64,000 bases of DNA from Hymenobacter sp. YIM 151500-1 (GTDB lineage Bacteria > Bacteroidota > Bacteroidia > Cytophagales > Hymenobacteraceae): assembly GCF_025979885.1 (NCBI RefSeq), contig NZ_CP110139.1, forward strand, positions 1,860,001 to 1,924,000. Reading direction: 5' to 3'. A program made the translations under genes and the position numbers. Shown here one piece after another: positions 8,199 through 17,250 of this stretch. Under the pieces are notes generated by a model. That model was not told where the DNA came from and made no database searches. It worked only from the letters and a program-made list of their open reading frames with translations. Numbering within the stretch: the stretch's first letter is position 1; each line of letters begins with the position of its first letter.

Positions 8199-9938
8199 CT
8201 AGCTGGCCGCCGGCAGCGTGAAGTGGAAGGTGCTGCCCGCGCCCAGCTCACTTTCCACCCACAGGCGGCCGCCCTGGGTGGTGATGAACTCGCGGGCAAT
8301 GCTCAGGCCCAGGCCCGAGCCGCCCCGGTAGCCGGCCGGGCCGGGCACCTGGGCGAAGCGCTGGAAAATCCGGTCGTGGTGCTCGGCGGCAATGCCGGGG
8401 CCGCGGTCCTGCACGCTCACCTGCACCACGCCGCCAGTGGCGTCGGCCCGCACGGTCAAGAATTCCTCCGGGGGCGAGTAGCGGATAGCGTTGGCCAGCA
8501 GGTTGATGAGCACCCAGGTGGTTTTCTCGACGTCGGCGCGCACGGCGGGCAGGGTGGCCGGCAGCTCCAGGGCCAGCCGGATGCGCTTGTCGTCGAGCTG
8601 GGCGCGCACGGTGGCCGTGGCAAAGCGCACCACTTCGGCCAGGTCGGTGGGGCGCAGGTCGAGCTGGATGCCGGCCCCGGCGTCGAGGCGGGCCACGTCG
8701 AGCAGTTCGCCCACCATGCGCTGGAGGCGCTGCACCTCCTGCCGGATGCTGGCCGCCACGCGCTGGCGCTCCTCGGCGGGCAGGCGTTCATCCTGGAGCA
8801 GGCGCAGGTTGATGTTGATGCTGGACAGGGGCGTTTTCAGCTCGTGCGACACGGTAGCCAGGAAGTTCGACTTGGCCTGGTCGAGGCGCTTGAAGTCGGA
8901 CACGTTGCGCAGCGTCAGGATGGAGCCCACGAACTCCATCTTGTCCAGGGCCTGGTTGAAGCTCACCACGTCGTTGATGGCCAGGCGGTAGTACACTTCC
9001 TCGCCGTTCTGGGCCAGCGTGAGCAGGGGCGCGGCCTCCTGGGCGCGGCGGGCGGCCGGCACGTCGAGGTGGCGCAGCAGCTCCCGCAGCAAGTCGTTTT
9101 CCTGGGCTAGCTCGTCGGCGGGGCGGCCCACCAGGCGCTCCACGGGCAGGGCCAGCAGCTGAGCCGCCACGGGGTTGGCCAGCAGCACGCGGCGGTGCTC
9201 GTCAATCAGCACCAGGCCCTCATCAAGGTTGTTGACGATGCTGGCCGCGCGGTTGCGCTCGGCCAGGAGCTGGGCCAGCGTGGAGGCGCGGTAGTCCTGG
9301 AGCTGCACCAGCAGGCGGTTGAAAGACCGGGCCACGGCCCCAAACTCGTCGTGGCTTTCCGTCGGCACCGAGGCCGAGAAGTCCTGACGGGCGGCGTTGT
9401 CGATGCTGGCCGAGAGCTTGCGCAGGCCGCTGACGGCGGCTTCGGGCACGCTCAGCACAAACATCAGGGACACGAGCAAAGCAAACGTGAGCATGGCCAG
9501 CACGTAGCGGCTCTGCTGGGTGGCGGCACGGTTGGCCGCTTCGTTTTTGCGGGTAAGGGCCTGGGTATTTACCTCAATCATGCGGTAGGTTTGGCCGCGC
9601 AGCCGGCCCGCCAGCGCGGGGCCGGGATTCCGCTCATAGGCCGCCAGGGTGGCCGTGAGGCTGTCCACCACTTCCCGCTCGCCGGGCTCGGTGATGTTGC
9701 CGGCCTCGCGGGTGAGGGCCGCGCGAAACTGCGGCAGCCCGGCCGGCGGCGCGGCGGCCATCCGGTCCAAGGCGCGCAGCATCTGCTGGCCCAGGTTCAC
9801 GGAGTAAAAGTTGTCCTGGAGCACGTTGCGCGAGCTACGGTCGAGGCGGTTGAGCGAGTACAGCGTGTACGCACTCACGCCCACCAGCAACAGCAGCATG
9901 GTTAGAAATGCCAGCGTGATTTTGGTTTTGAGGGACAT
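8199..9938 (-). CDS. Membrane histidine kinase of the potassium locus (HAMP-PAS-HisKA-HATPase)
   Basis: Encodes 579 residues. Membrane helix 1 is at about 7-27 and helix 2 at 146-165, bracketing a periplasmic four-helix-type sensor with LQDNFYSV and NITEPGEREVVDSL. HAMP is about 166-217, PAS about 226-345, and HisKA has the phospho-His in FLATVSHELKTPL (His365). The ATPase carries WVLINLLANAIRYSP, DRGPGIA and GGSGLGLSIAREF. It lies just downstream of the KdpD half-protein at 10064, so the two probably make one signalling unit in place of a full-length KdpD. The sensor does not look like the DUF4118 membrane part of KdpD. Confidence 0.9.
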   Translation of the reverse strand: MSLKTKITLAFLTMLLLLVGVSAYTLYSLNRLDRSSRNVLQDNFYSVNLGQQMLRALDRMAAAPPAGLPQFRAALTREAGNITEPGEREVVDSLTATLAAYERNPGPALAGRLRGQTYRMIEVNTQALTRKNEAANRAATQQSRYVLAMLTFALLVSLMFVLSVPEAAVSGLRKLSASIDNAARQDFSASVPTESHDEFGAVARSFNRLLVQLQDYRASTLAQLLAERNRAASIVNNLDEGLVLIDEHRRVLLANPVAAQLLALPVERLVGRPADELAQENDLLRELLRHLDVPAARRAQEAAPLLTLAQNGEEVYYRLAINDVVSFNQALDKMEFVGSILTLRNVSDFKRLDQAKSNFLATVSHELKTPLSSININLRLLQDERLPAEERQRVAASIRQEVQRLQRMVGELLDVARLDAGAGIQLDLRPTDLAEVVRFATATVRAQLDDKRIRLALELPATLPAVRADVEKTTWVLINLLANAIRYSPPEEFLTVRADATGGVVQVSVQDRGPGIAAEHHDRIFQRFAQVPGPAGYRGGSGLGLSIAREFITTQGGRLWVESELGAGSTFHFTLPAAS

Positions 9939-9940
9939 TT

Positions 9941-10060
9941 TTTAGGGACTTAGGGTCTTAGGGGCTTGGGGACTTAGAAGTTGGGGGTTAGGGAAATTTC
10001 ATTGGCTCTGTCACGGTGAATAAAGGCCAAGTCCTTAAGCCCCCAAGTCCCTAGGCCCCT
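9941..10060. repeat. Imperfect inverted repeat between kinase and KdpD-half genes
   Basis: It fills the whole 125-bp gap. The left arm is built of words such as TAGGGACTTAGGG and GGGGCTTGGGGACTT; the right arm is their complement, AAGTCCTTAAGCCCCCAAGTC. The arms match as shuffled words rather than base for base. Coding role is unlikely. Confidence 0.6.
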
Positions 10061-10063
10061 CCT

Positions 10064-11236
10064 TCAATAACTCACCAGAAACACGTCAATGTCGAGGCCG
10101 GAGCGGGCTGCGGCGCGCACCAGGTCCTGGGTGACGCCGCGGCGGGTGACTTTCTCCCACAGGCTTTTCTCGCCCGTGACGCCGCACACCAGCAGGTTGG
10201 CCTTTTTCTCCTGGGCTACGCGCATGATTTCGTCCACGATGGCGCCCTGGGCTTTCACGCGCAGGATCTGGCCGCCCAACTCCGTAGCCAGCTGCAAGTT
10301 GTTGAGCAAGTGGCGCTGCTGGGCCAACCCGATGCGGTCGGCGGCTTCCCGGGGGCGCTGCACGTAAAGCACGTACCAGGCCGCCACCGAAAGGCGGTCG
10401 GCGAGGCGGGAGGTTTTGCGAATGATTTCGCGGGCGGCCGGGGCGTTGGCATTGATGCAGGCCACCAGGCGGTCCTGGTTGCGGCGCTCGGGGGCTATGG
10501 GCTGGGCACCACCGGCATCAGTTTCAATCTGGCGGCCGAGCAGGTTGGCGACTTCGCGCACGGCCAATTGACGCAGCTGGAGCAGGTTTTCGGCCCGGAA
10601 GAAGTTGTTGAGAGCGGCCGGCACCTTCTGCGGGTCGTAGATTTTGCCTTCTTCAAGGCGGGCCCGCAGCTCACCCACGGTCAGGTCGACGTTCACCACC
10701 TCGTCGGCTTGGCGCAGCACCTGGTCGGGCACCCGCTCGGTTACGTCCTGGCCCGTAATCTTCAGCACTTGGTCGTGCAGGCTTTCCAGATGCTGCACGT
10801 TCACGGCCGTAATCACCGAAATACCGGCCCGCACCAGCTCTTCCACATCCTGCCAGCGCTTCTCGTTCTTGGAGCCCGGCACATTGGTGTGGGCCAGCTC
10901 ATCGACCACCACCACGGCCGGGCGGCGCTGCAAAATAGCTTGCGGGTCCATTTCTTCAAGGGCGCGGCCCTTGTAGTACAGCGTTTTGCGGGGCACCGTG
11001 GGCAAGTCGCGCAGCTGGGCCACGGTTTCGGAGCGGCCGTGGGTTTCCACGTAGCCCAGCACCACGTCTACGCCGTGCTGGCGCAGGTCGCGGGCTTCTT
11101 GCAGCATACGGTAGGTCTTGCCCACGCCGGCAGCCAAGCCCAGATACACCTTGAGCCGGCCACGGCGCCGCTCCTGCACCAGCCGCAAAAACCGCTCAGC
11201 CGACTGGTCGCGCACGTCTTCTTCGGCTGAGGTCAT
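10064..11236 (-). CDS. kdpD: KdpD N-terminal sensor half: KdpD domain plus Usp domain, no kinase
   Basis: Encodes 390 residues. The KdpD domain (about 20-230) has a Walker A motif YLGLAAGVGKTYRML, a Walker B motif VVVVDELAHTN and the family stretch ALEEMDPQAI. A universal-stress-protein domain follows (about 250-390). The E. coli KdpD of about 900 aa continues into four membrane helices and a histidine kinase, which are absent here. A separate kinase gene lies next downstream. Such split KdpD proteins are known in Bacteroidota. Role: cytoplasmic sensing of potassium status and control of kdp transcription, through the neighbouring kinase by inference. Confidence 0.92.
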   Translation of the reverse strand: MTSAEEDVRDQSAERFLRLVQERRRGRLKVYLGLAAGVGKTYRMLQEARDLRQHGVDVVLGYVETHGRSETVAQLRDLPTVPRKTLYYKGRALEEMDPQAILQRRPAVVVVDELAHTNVPGSKNEKRWQDVEELVRAGISVITAVNVQHLESLHDQVLKITGQDVTERVPDQVLRQADEVVNVDLTVGELRARLEEGKIYDPQKVPAALNNFFRAENLLQLRQLAVREVANLLGRQIETDAGGAQPIAPERRNQDRLVACINANAPAAREIIRKTSRLADRLSVAAWYVLYVQRPREAADRIGLAQQRHLLNNLQLATELGGQILRVKAQGAIVDEIMRVAQEKKANLLVCGVTGEKSLWEKVTRRGVTQDLVRAAARSGLDIDVFLVSY

Positions 11237-11238
11237 GG

Positions 11239-11469
11239 GGAGGTGATGAGGTGAATGGTGATGAGGTGAATGATGCCAAGCAGAACGTCATGCTGAGCGC
11301 AGCGGAGCGGAGTCGAAGCATCTCTACCGGGGGTAACTCCTGACGTGAGGACGAAGCAGTAGAGATGCTTCGACTCCGCTCCGCTGCGCTCAGCATGACC
11401 GTTCTTGGCGTAACCTGTTACCTGTCACGTTCTACCTGTCACCTCATCACCATCCACCCCATCACCTCC
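11239..11469. repeat. Nested double inverted repeat
   Basis: The outer arms are 11239-11269 and 11439-11469 (31 bp, 29 matching, built of GGTGATGAGGTG words). The inner arms are 11287-11326 and 11360-11399 (40 bp, perfect), beginning GTCATGCTGAGCGCAGCGG. Together they fill the complete gap between the KdpD-half gene and the porin gene. The inner family recurs at 17834-17943. Confidence 0.9.
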
Positions 11470-11473
11470 TATC

Positions 11474-12604
11474 CTAGAACGTCAGGCCCAGCAGGCCGGT
11501 GAGGGTGGTGTTGGTGCGCACTAGGTTGTCCTGGCGCTCAAAGGCTTGGTTGGGGGCGCGGAACTGCTTGCCTTCCAGGCGCAAAATCACGCGGGGCACG
11601 GGGTAATAGTCGAAGCCCAGGGAGTAACCGGTGGTGCGCAGGCCGCCGGCCGGCGTAGCCGTGAGCACGCCGGCCGGGTCGTGGTAGTATTCGAGGCGGC
11701 CTACGGTGGCGGTTTTCCGGCCCAGGCGGCGGCGCACAATCAGGGCGCCGCCGTGCCAGCGACGGTAGCCGCGCCGGCCCTGGCCCTTTTCTTCCCAGCC
11801 CACGTCCACGGCGCCGGCCAGCTTCCACTTCTCATTAGGGTCGTAGGTCAGGTAGAAGTCGTGGAAGTAGCGCAGGCGCCGACCGATGGAATCGGGCTCG
11901 TTGCGGCCCTCACCCAGGAAGGTACTGGCGTTGAGCAGCCACTTGCTGGTGGGCCGGAACTGCACCTGGGTGCCCACGGCCATGTTCTGGTTCTGGTCGC
12001 GGATAATCTGCCAGCCGTTGAGCACCAAGGCCGAAAACAGCCACTTCTTCTCCGTGTCGTAGGTGAGCTTGGCCCCGGCCTCGTAGTAGGGCGAGTTGTC
12101 GGCCATGATGGAGCGGGTCAGCGTCAGGTCGTCGCGCGAAATAGGCCCTTCCAGCCCGATATGGGATAGAAAGATGCCCGCGTCGAGCCAGAGGCTGTGG
12201 TTTTTGACCAGCTTCACCCCGCCCCAGGCCTCGTAGATGTTCTTGAAAATCTGGGGTTCGGGGGCGTAGTTGGCGTCGGGGTAGGAGCCGGTTTGGATGG
12301 CGAAGGTGCCGCGTACCCGCTCGCCCTGGTAGCGCGCCCCCAGCAGGGCAATGTTGACGGCAATCTGGTTGTGCAGGTTTTCGGAGTAGATGAAGCCCGG
12401 CCGGCGCAGGTCGGCGGGGTTGTTGAAGTCGTAGCCGTAGTACACGCCCACGTAGCCGAAAAAGTCGGGCTTGGCTTCGGCCTGGGTGGTGGCGGGCGGC
12501 ACAGGGCTCACGGCGCGGGCCGTATCGGGGGCCGGCACCTGCTGGGCCAGGGCCGGAGCGGCAGTCGTGAGGAAAAGAGAAAGGGCGAGTACATGTAGCT
12601 TCAT
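11474..12604 (-). CDS. Outer-membrane beta-barrel porin (OmpL-like), first copy
   Basis: Encodes 376 residues from MKLHVLALSLFLTTAAPALAQ (signal peptide); an in-frame ATG three codons earlier is possible. The body is full of short amphipathic strands ending in aromatic residues (GYVGVYYGYDF, WGGVKLVKNHSLWLDAGIF, SHIGLEG) and finishes with a terminal strand ending in Phe (TGLLGLTF), as in outer-membrane barrels. It resembles the OmpL-like beta-barrel porin-2 family often found in kdp loci of Bacteroidota. It is probably a channel supplying potassium or other ions to the inner-membrane pumps. It lies 33 bp downstream of kup. Confidence 0.8.
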   Translation of the reverse strand: MKLHVLALSLFLTTAAPALAQQVPAPDTARAVSPVPPATTQAEAKPDFFGYVGVYYGYDFNNPADLRRPGFIYSENLHNQIAVNIALLGARYQGERVRGTFAIQTGSYPDANYAPEPQIFKNIYEAWGGVKLVKNHSLWLDAGIFLSHIGLEGPISRDDLTLTRSIMADNSPYYEAGAKLTYDTEKKWLFSALVLNGWQIIRDQNQNMAVGTQVQFRPTSKWLLNASTFLGEGRNEPDSIGRRLRYFHDFYLTYDPNEKWKLAGAVDVGWEEKGQGRRGYRRWHGGALIVRRRLGRKTATVGRLEYYHDPAGVLTATPAGGLRTTGYSLGFDYYPVPRVILRLEGKQFRAPNQAFERQDNLVRTNTTLTGLLGLTF

Positions 12605-12637
12605 GGCCGCCAAGATACACCGTGGACCGGGGTGGGG

Positions 12638-14593
12638 TTAGTCCCGCTGCAACTGTAGCTCCGGGCGGGGCGGCATGTGCAGCGGCACGTTTTCTACGGT
12701 GTAGGTGCTGTTATCGAGGCCGAAGCTTTCGGTTTCGGAGGAGCCCAGGCGCTTAAGCCAGCCGTGCAGGCGCAGGGCCAGGCGCTGCCAGCCGTGGAGC
12801 AGGTATTCGTAGGGCAGGGTTTTGTTGAGGATGATGAACTGGAAGTCGCCGGCCATGTCCTGGCCGCGCAGGCTTTCGTAGCGGGAGGTAATGTCCACTT
12901 CCTTGTTCTGGACCAAATCCGTGACTACCTGCCGGAACATGTAGTTCAGGGCGTGGTCGACGCGGAAGCCGAGGTAGAAGTCGATGCGCACCAGCTCGTT
13001 GGGCAACATGTGTGTGACGTGGTAGCGGCGGGTGTAGGGGTCGTCGGTGGTGTGCACGTGCACGAGGTAGTAGACGTCGGCCCGCTTGGGGCGCTTCTTG
13101 AAGATGCTGTGGATGATGCCGTTTTCCACCCGGCGCGGGTCATCGGACTTGGTGAGGTACACCAGGTGCGTGGCGTACTTGGGCACGGTCTGGTCGTTGC
13201 TCAGCTCTTTGAGCAGGGGCAGGTACTCGGCCAGGGACGTAAACTCGGTCAGCTCGTTGCGGATGCGCTGGCCGGCAATCCAGCTCAGCATCACCACCAG
13301 CAGCACGCCCGCCAGCAGCACGCTCAGCCAGCCGCCGTGGGTGAACTTGGCCAGATTGGCCACCAGGTAGGCGCCCTCAATAACGAGGTACAGCCCAATC
13401 AGCCCCGCAATCCACACCCAACTCACGCGCTGCATCATCAGGTAGTAGGCCAGTAGCACGGTGGTCATGAGCATGGTAATGGTAACAGCCAGCCCGAAAG
13501 CGGCTTCCATGTTGCCGGACTCGCGGAAGTAGAGCACCACGCCCACGCAGCCCGCGCACAACAGCCAGTTCAGGCTAGGCACGTAAGCCTGACCGCGCAG
13601 CTCGGTGGGGTAGTTGACCTGCACCTTGGGCCAGAACCGCAGCCGCAACGCTTCAATCACCAGCGTAAACGAGCCCGAAATCAGGGCCTGCGAAGCAATG
13701 ATAGTGGCCAGAGTGCACAGGATGATGGCCGGCAGCAGGGCCCACTCCGGGATGAGCAGAAAGAACAGGTTTTTCTCGCCCAGCGGGGCGCCCTGGTGGC
13801 GCAGCAGCCAGGCACCCTGGCCCAGGTAGTTGAGTAGCAGGCAAATCTTGACAAAGGTCCAGGAGCCGTAGATGTTTTTGCGGCCCACGTGGCCCATATC
13901 GGCGTACAGGGCCTCGGCGCCGGTGCTGCACAAAAAGATGGATCCCAGCAGCCAGAACGCACCCGGCACCTGCGTGAGCATCTGCAAGGCGTAGTGCGGA
14001 CTGAAGGCGCGCAGGATGCTCGGCTCCTGCACCAAATGGGTAATGCCCAGCACGGCCAGCATGGTGAAAAACACGGTCATCACCGGCCCGAAAAACCGGC
14101 CGATAATCTGCGTACCGAACTGCTGAAACGCGAACAGCGCCACCAGAATGGCCACCACGATGGGCACCGTGTCGAGGTCGGGCTTGAGGATGCGCAGCCC
14201 TTCAATGGCCGAGGCCACCGAAATAGGCGGGGTGATGATGCCATCGGCCAGCAGGGCCGCCGCGCCCACCACGGCCACCAGGTAGAGGCGGCGCGTGGGC
14301 AGGCGCCGCAGCCGGGCGTACAGGGCCAGAATGCCGCCTTCGCCGTGGTTGTCGGCGCGCAGGGCAATCAGCACGTACTTTACGGTGGTAAGCAGCGTGA
14401 GCGTCCAGATGATGCAGGAAATGGTACCCAGCACCACGGTTTCCGTTACGGGCTGCTTCACGAACACGCCCCGCACGGTATAGAGCGGCGAGGTGCCGAT
14501 ATCACCGTACACGATGCCCAGGGCCACCAGGGTGCCGGCCGCTGTAAGACGGGTGTGCAGGGTAGATGAGGAGCCAGGAGTAGATTGTTGCAT
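12638..14593 (-). CDS. kup: Low-affinity potassium transporter Kup
   Basis: Encodes 651 residues from MQQSTPGSSSTL; an upstream start 13 codons earlier is less likely. The Kup signature GIVYGDIGTSPLYTVR lies near residue 25. About 12 hydrophobic helices follow, with NHGEGGILALYARL, then a hydrophilic C-terminal domain of about 180 residues (from SLAEYLPLLKELSND). Kup imports K+ with protons across the inner membrane. Its place between two porin genes inside the kdp region suggests joint regulation with the high-affinity Kdp pump. Confidence 0.95.
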   Translation of the reverse strand: MQQSTPGSSSTLHTRLTAAGTLVALGIVYGDIGTSPLYTVRGVFVKQPVTETVVLGTISCIIWTLTLLTTVKYVLIALRADNHGEGGILALYARLRRLPTRRLYLVAVVGAAALLADGIITPPISVASAIEGLRILKPDLDTVPIVVAILVALFAFQQFGTQIIGRFFGPVMTVFFTMLAVLGITHLVQEPSILRAFSPHYALQMLTQVPGAFWLLGSIFLCSTGAEALYADMGHVGRKNIYGSWTFVKICLLLNYLGQGAWLLRHQGAPLGEKNLFFLLIPEWALLPAIILCTLATIIASQALISGSFTLVIEALRLRFWPKVQVNYPTELRGQAYVPSLNWLLCAGCVGVVLYFRESGNMEAAFGLAVTITMLMTTVLLAYYLMMQRVSWVWIAGLIGLYLVIEGAYLVANLAKFTHGGWLSVLLAGVLLVVMLSWIAGQRIRNELTEFTSLAEYLPLLKELSNDQTVPKYATHLVYLTKSDDPRRVENGIIHSIFKKRPKRADVYYLVHVHTTDDPYTRRYHVTHMLPNELVRIDFYLGFRVDHALNYMFRQVVTDLVQNKEVDITSRYESLRGQDMAGDFQFIILNKTLPYEYLLHGWQRLALRLHGWLKRLGSSETESFGLDNSTYTVENVPLHMPPRPELQLQRD

Positions 14594-14661
14594 GTAAAAA
14601 GCGGGGATACTTATAATCTGCGCAACCAACATAGGCAGGCAGCCGACCGGAGTATCCGGCT

Positions 14662-15564
14662 CTAGCTGGTACCCGGCGCACTCGCGCCACGCTGCAGCAG
14701 TTCGGCCGTACGTTGTAACTGCCGCGACTGTTGGAGCAGCTGTTCTACTAGGCGGCGCTGCTCAGCATCGGCGGGTGCGGCAGCGGCCGAAGCCTGGCCT
14801 GGGCGCTGGTGGCTGGTTACTACTTCCAGAGGGCCTTGCGCGGTGAGACGCGGCGTGCCATCGGCGGTTTCGTAGCCTTCGAGGCGGTTTACTAACTCGT
14901 TGAAAGCCTGTGCCACGGGCGCAAACTCGTCGTTGGGGCGCACAGGCAGGCGCTGGGCGTAGTCGCCGCCGGCCACGCGCCGAATGCCGGCCGTCAGCTC
15001 CTCCACGGGGCGGGCCAGGTAATCGGGGAAAGAAAAAATAAACGAAAGGGTAATCAAAATACCCACGGCCGCCAGCAGCCCCAGCGTGCCGATGGTGCGG
15101 TTGGCAATGCGGCGGGTGGCGGCGCTTCGTTTCTCAATGGCCTGCAGGTTCAGGGTGGCCACACGGGCTATGTGCCGGCGCAACTGCTGGTAGCCGGCAG
15201 CCTCGGCGCCGGGCGCCGCTTCGTACTGCCGGAAAGCAGTGGCCAGTGAGTCTACCAGTTCCCGCTCACCCGGCTCAGTGATGTTGTTTTGCTCGGCGGC
15301 CAGGTAGCGCGTAAACGTTTGGCGGGCCTGCGCATAGGCCGGCGACGCCGGCTGGCTGCCGGCGGGCCGGGCCTCGCGCATGTCGGCCAGGGCGTCGGCC
15401 ATGTAGCGGCTGTAGGCCACGGAGCGGTAGTTGTCCTGCAGCGAAACTTCCGAGCTGCGGGCCAACTGCAGCAGGAAGTAGGCCCCTACCCCGCTCAACA
15501 GCAGAATAATCACAAACAGAAAACCCAGGCCCAGCCCGAGCTTTGATTTGAGCGTGCGTGCCAT
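14662..15564 (-). CDS. Kinase-less HAMP protein, paralogue of the locus histidine kinase
   Basis: Encodes 300 residues with two membrane helices (about 8-30 and 155-178), a periplasmic four-helix region and a HAMP domain (DYLARPVEELTAGIRRVAGG). A C-terminal coiled coil (EQRRLVEQLLQQSRQLQRTA) ends the protein. Its sensor shares LQDNYRSV and NNITEPGERELVDSL with the histidine kinase at 8199 (LQDNFYSV, NITEPGEREVVDSL). No HisKA or ATPase is present and the frame ends cleanly, so this looks like a stable short protein rather than a frameshifted one. It may modulate the kinase by dimerising with it; that is inference. Confidence 0.8.
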   Translation of the reverse strand: MARTLKSKLGLGLGFLFVIILLLSGVGAYFLLQLARSSEVSLQDNYRSVAYSRYMADALADMREARPAGSQPASPAYAQARQTFTRYLAAEQNNITEPGERELVDSLATAFRQYEAAPGAEAAGYQQLRRHIARVATLNLQAIEKRSAATRRIANRTIGTLGLLAAVGILITLSFIFSFPDYLARPVEELTAGIRRVAGGDYAQRLPVRPNDEFAPVAQAFNELVNRLEGYETADGTPRLTAQGPLEVVTSHQRPGQASAAAAPADAEQRRLVEQLLQQSRQLQRTAELLQRGASAPGTS

Positions 15565-15659
15565 ATGATAACGGGTTGAAACAGTGAGCGAATCGAAGGG
15601 CCTACTTGCTCACCGGCACCTGCCCGCGGAGGAGCCGGCGCCGGTGAGGCAGGCAGCAG

Positions 15660-17078
15660 TTACAGGCGGAAGTTGACCGAGCCGATAATGCGGTTCTCGG
15701 TTTTGCGCAGGTCAGGCTGCCAGTTGGCGGGCAGGGGCTGGTCCACGTAGCCGGTAGGCGAGGTGGTGCCGCCGCGGCCCGTAAAGTAGGGTACGTTGGC
15801 GCGGCGGTGCAGGTACTCCAGGCGGAAGGTCACGAAGTCTGAAGGCATGATGTCCAGCGTGCCGGTGGCTTCGCGGGCCGTCAGCTTGCTGATGTCAGGG
15901 TCGGTAAAGCCCACCACCGAAGGATTAAAGCTCAGGTAGCGCGAGGGGTTGGTCACGAAGCCCACGCGGGCGGTGAAAGCGGCCTTATTCTTGGCAAACC
16001 ACACCCGGTTGGCCAGCGACGAGCCGAACATGTAGGCGTCTTCGCGTGGCAGCCCGCCGCCCCCGTCCTCGAAGCCGTAATGCGTGTTCAGGCTGAAGCC
16101 CGCCTGCGTGATGCCGCGCAGCTGGCCGGCCGGCTTCTTGTAGTAGCGCGCCACGATGCTATTGTCGTGGTGGAAGCGCACGCGGCGCGGGTAAGCGGCG
16201 CGACCTAAACTCAGCGAGTCGGTGCCGGGCCGCGAGTCCTTGCCCAGGTAGAAGTTGGCCACCAGCTGCAGGTTTTCAGAGGGGCGGTAGTAGGTGCTGG
16301 AGCCCACGCCGGGGCCGCGGTTGAAGGAGTTGTAGGTCTGCCAGCCATTCAGAATCCAGATTTCCTGCTTCAGGTTTTTGGTGGGGAAAGCCTGAATGCG
16401 CGCACCCTGGAAATAGAACGGCGTGAAGTCGCAGACCATGCTGCGCTGGTAGTTCCAGTTTTCCTGCATCACGTAGCTTTCCAGCCCGATGTAGCTCATG
16501 AAAATGCCCAGCTCTACGTTGATGCCGTACCACTTGTTAAAGTGGTAGCCGGCGGCGGCTTCGCGGATAAACTTCAGGTTGCCGGTGCCCGTGTTGCGCC
16601 CGCGCAGCACCGAGCCGTCGGTTTCCTGCACCACGTGCAGCATGGAGCCGGTTTGCAGCCACAGGCGCCCGATGGCGTTTTTGTAGTTCGACTCGATGCC
16701 GATGGTAGCCAGAGCCAGGGAAAACTCCTTGTGGCGACCGGTCACGGCCGAAATCGTCTGGGTGTTGTCAATCGGGTTGGCGAAGTTGTAGTTGAAGTAG
16801 CCATCCACGAGGGCCACGCCGGTGAGGATGGTTTCGCCGTTCTGGTCTTTAAGCTGGAGCGGAAAGTTGCGCTGGCGGTTCTGGCCGTTCACCCAGGTCA
16901 GGTCGTAGCCGTCGAAGGGCACTTTGGCGGGCGTGGCCGTGGTGGTGTCGGCGGTGGGGCGCTGGGCACCGGGGCGGGTTTCGGTGGTTTGGGCCAGGGC
17001 CGGCAGGGCAGCACCCGTCGCCAGCAGCAGGGCAGTCAGCTTTTTACCGAAGGCGGCAGGTTGGGAAACGTGTTGCAT
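15660..17078 (-). CDS. Outer-membrane beta-barrel porin (OmpL-like), second copy
   Basis: Encodes 472 residues with a signal peptide ending ATGAALPALAQ. It shares with the porin at 11474 the arrangement around the IFMSYIGLES strand (IFLSHIGLEG in the other) and the NGWQTYNSFN/NGWQIIRDQN stretch. The terminal strand IIGSVNFRL fits a barrel. Like the first copy it probably conducts ions through the outer membrane. It lies in the same direction after kdpC and a small membrane ORF. Confidence 0.8.
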   Translation of the reverse strand: MQHVSQPAAFGKKLTALLLATGAALPALAQTTETRPGAQRPTADTTTATPAKVPFDGYDLTWVNGQNRQRNFPLQLKDQNGETILTGVALVDGYFNYNFANPIDNTQTISAVTGRHKEFSLALATIGIESNYKNAIGRLWLQTGSMLHVVQETDGSVLRGRNTGTGNLKFIREAAAGYHFNKWYGINVELGIFMSYIGLESYVMQENWNYQRSMVCDFTPFYFQGARIQAFPTKNLKQEIWILNGWQTYNSFNRGPGVGSSTYYRPSENLQLVANFYLGKDSRPGTDSLSLGRAAYPRRVRFHHDNSIVARYYKKPAGQLRGITQAGFSLNTHYGFEDGGGGLPREDAYMFGSSLANRVWFAKNKAAFTARVGFVTNPSRYLSFNPSVVGFTDPDISKLTAREATGTLDIMPSDFVTFRLEYLHRRANVPYFTGRGGTTSPTGYVDQPLPANWQPDLRKTENRIIGSVNFRL

Positions 17079-17108
17079 AGAGAAGGGAGAAGAGAAAAAA
17101 GGGATATT

Positions 17109-17240
17109 CTAAAAGGAAGCCAGTACGGCCAGCTCCAGCAGCAGCCAGAGCACACCCAGCAGCAGAAAAAGGTAGACGGGCCGGAAAGCGCGGCGGAAGT
17201 GGCGGTGCGCCCGCAGCCGCAGACGTGCGGTAGTTGGCAT
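17109..17240 (-). CDS. Small one-helix membrane protein between kdpC and porin
   Basis: A 43-residue frame starts 10 bp after the kdpC stop. It begins MPTTARLRLRAHRHFRRAF (strongly basic) and continues PVYLFLLLGVLWLLLELAVL, one membrane helix, ending ASF. Position and charge pattern (positive inside) suggest a real gene in the kdp transcript, perhaps a small Kdp-associated subunit. I do not recognise a family. No Shine-Dalgarno sequence is seen. Confidence 0.5.
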   Translation of the reverse strand: MPTTARLRLRAHRHFRRAFRPVYLFLLLGVLWLLLELAVLASF

Positions 17241-17250
17241 AGAAAGGAGG

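Noticed and set aside
11239..11469. CRISPR-like array
   Set aside because: The repeats are inverted, not direct, and there are no regular spacers or cas genes.
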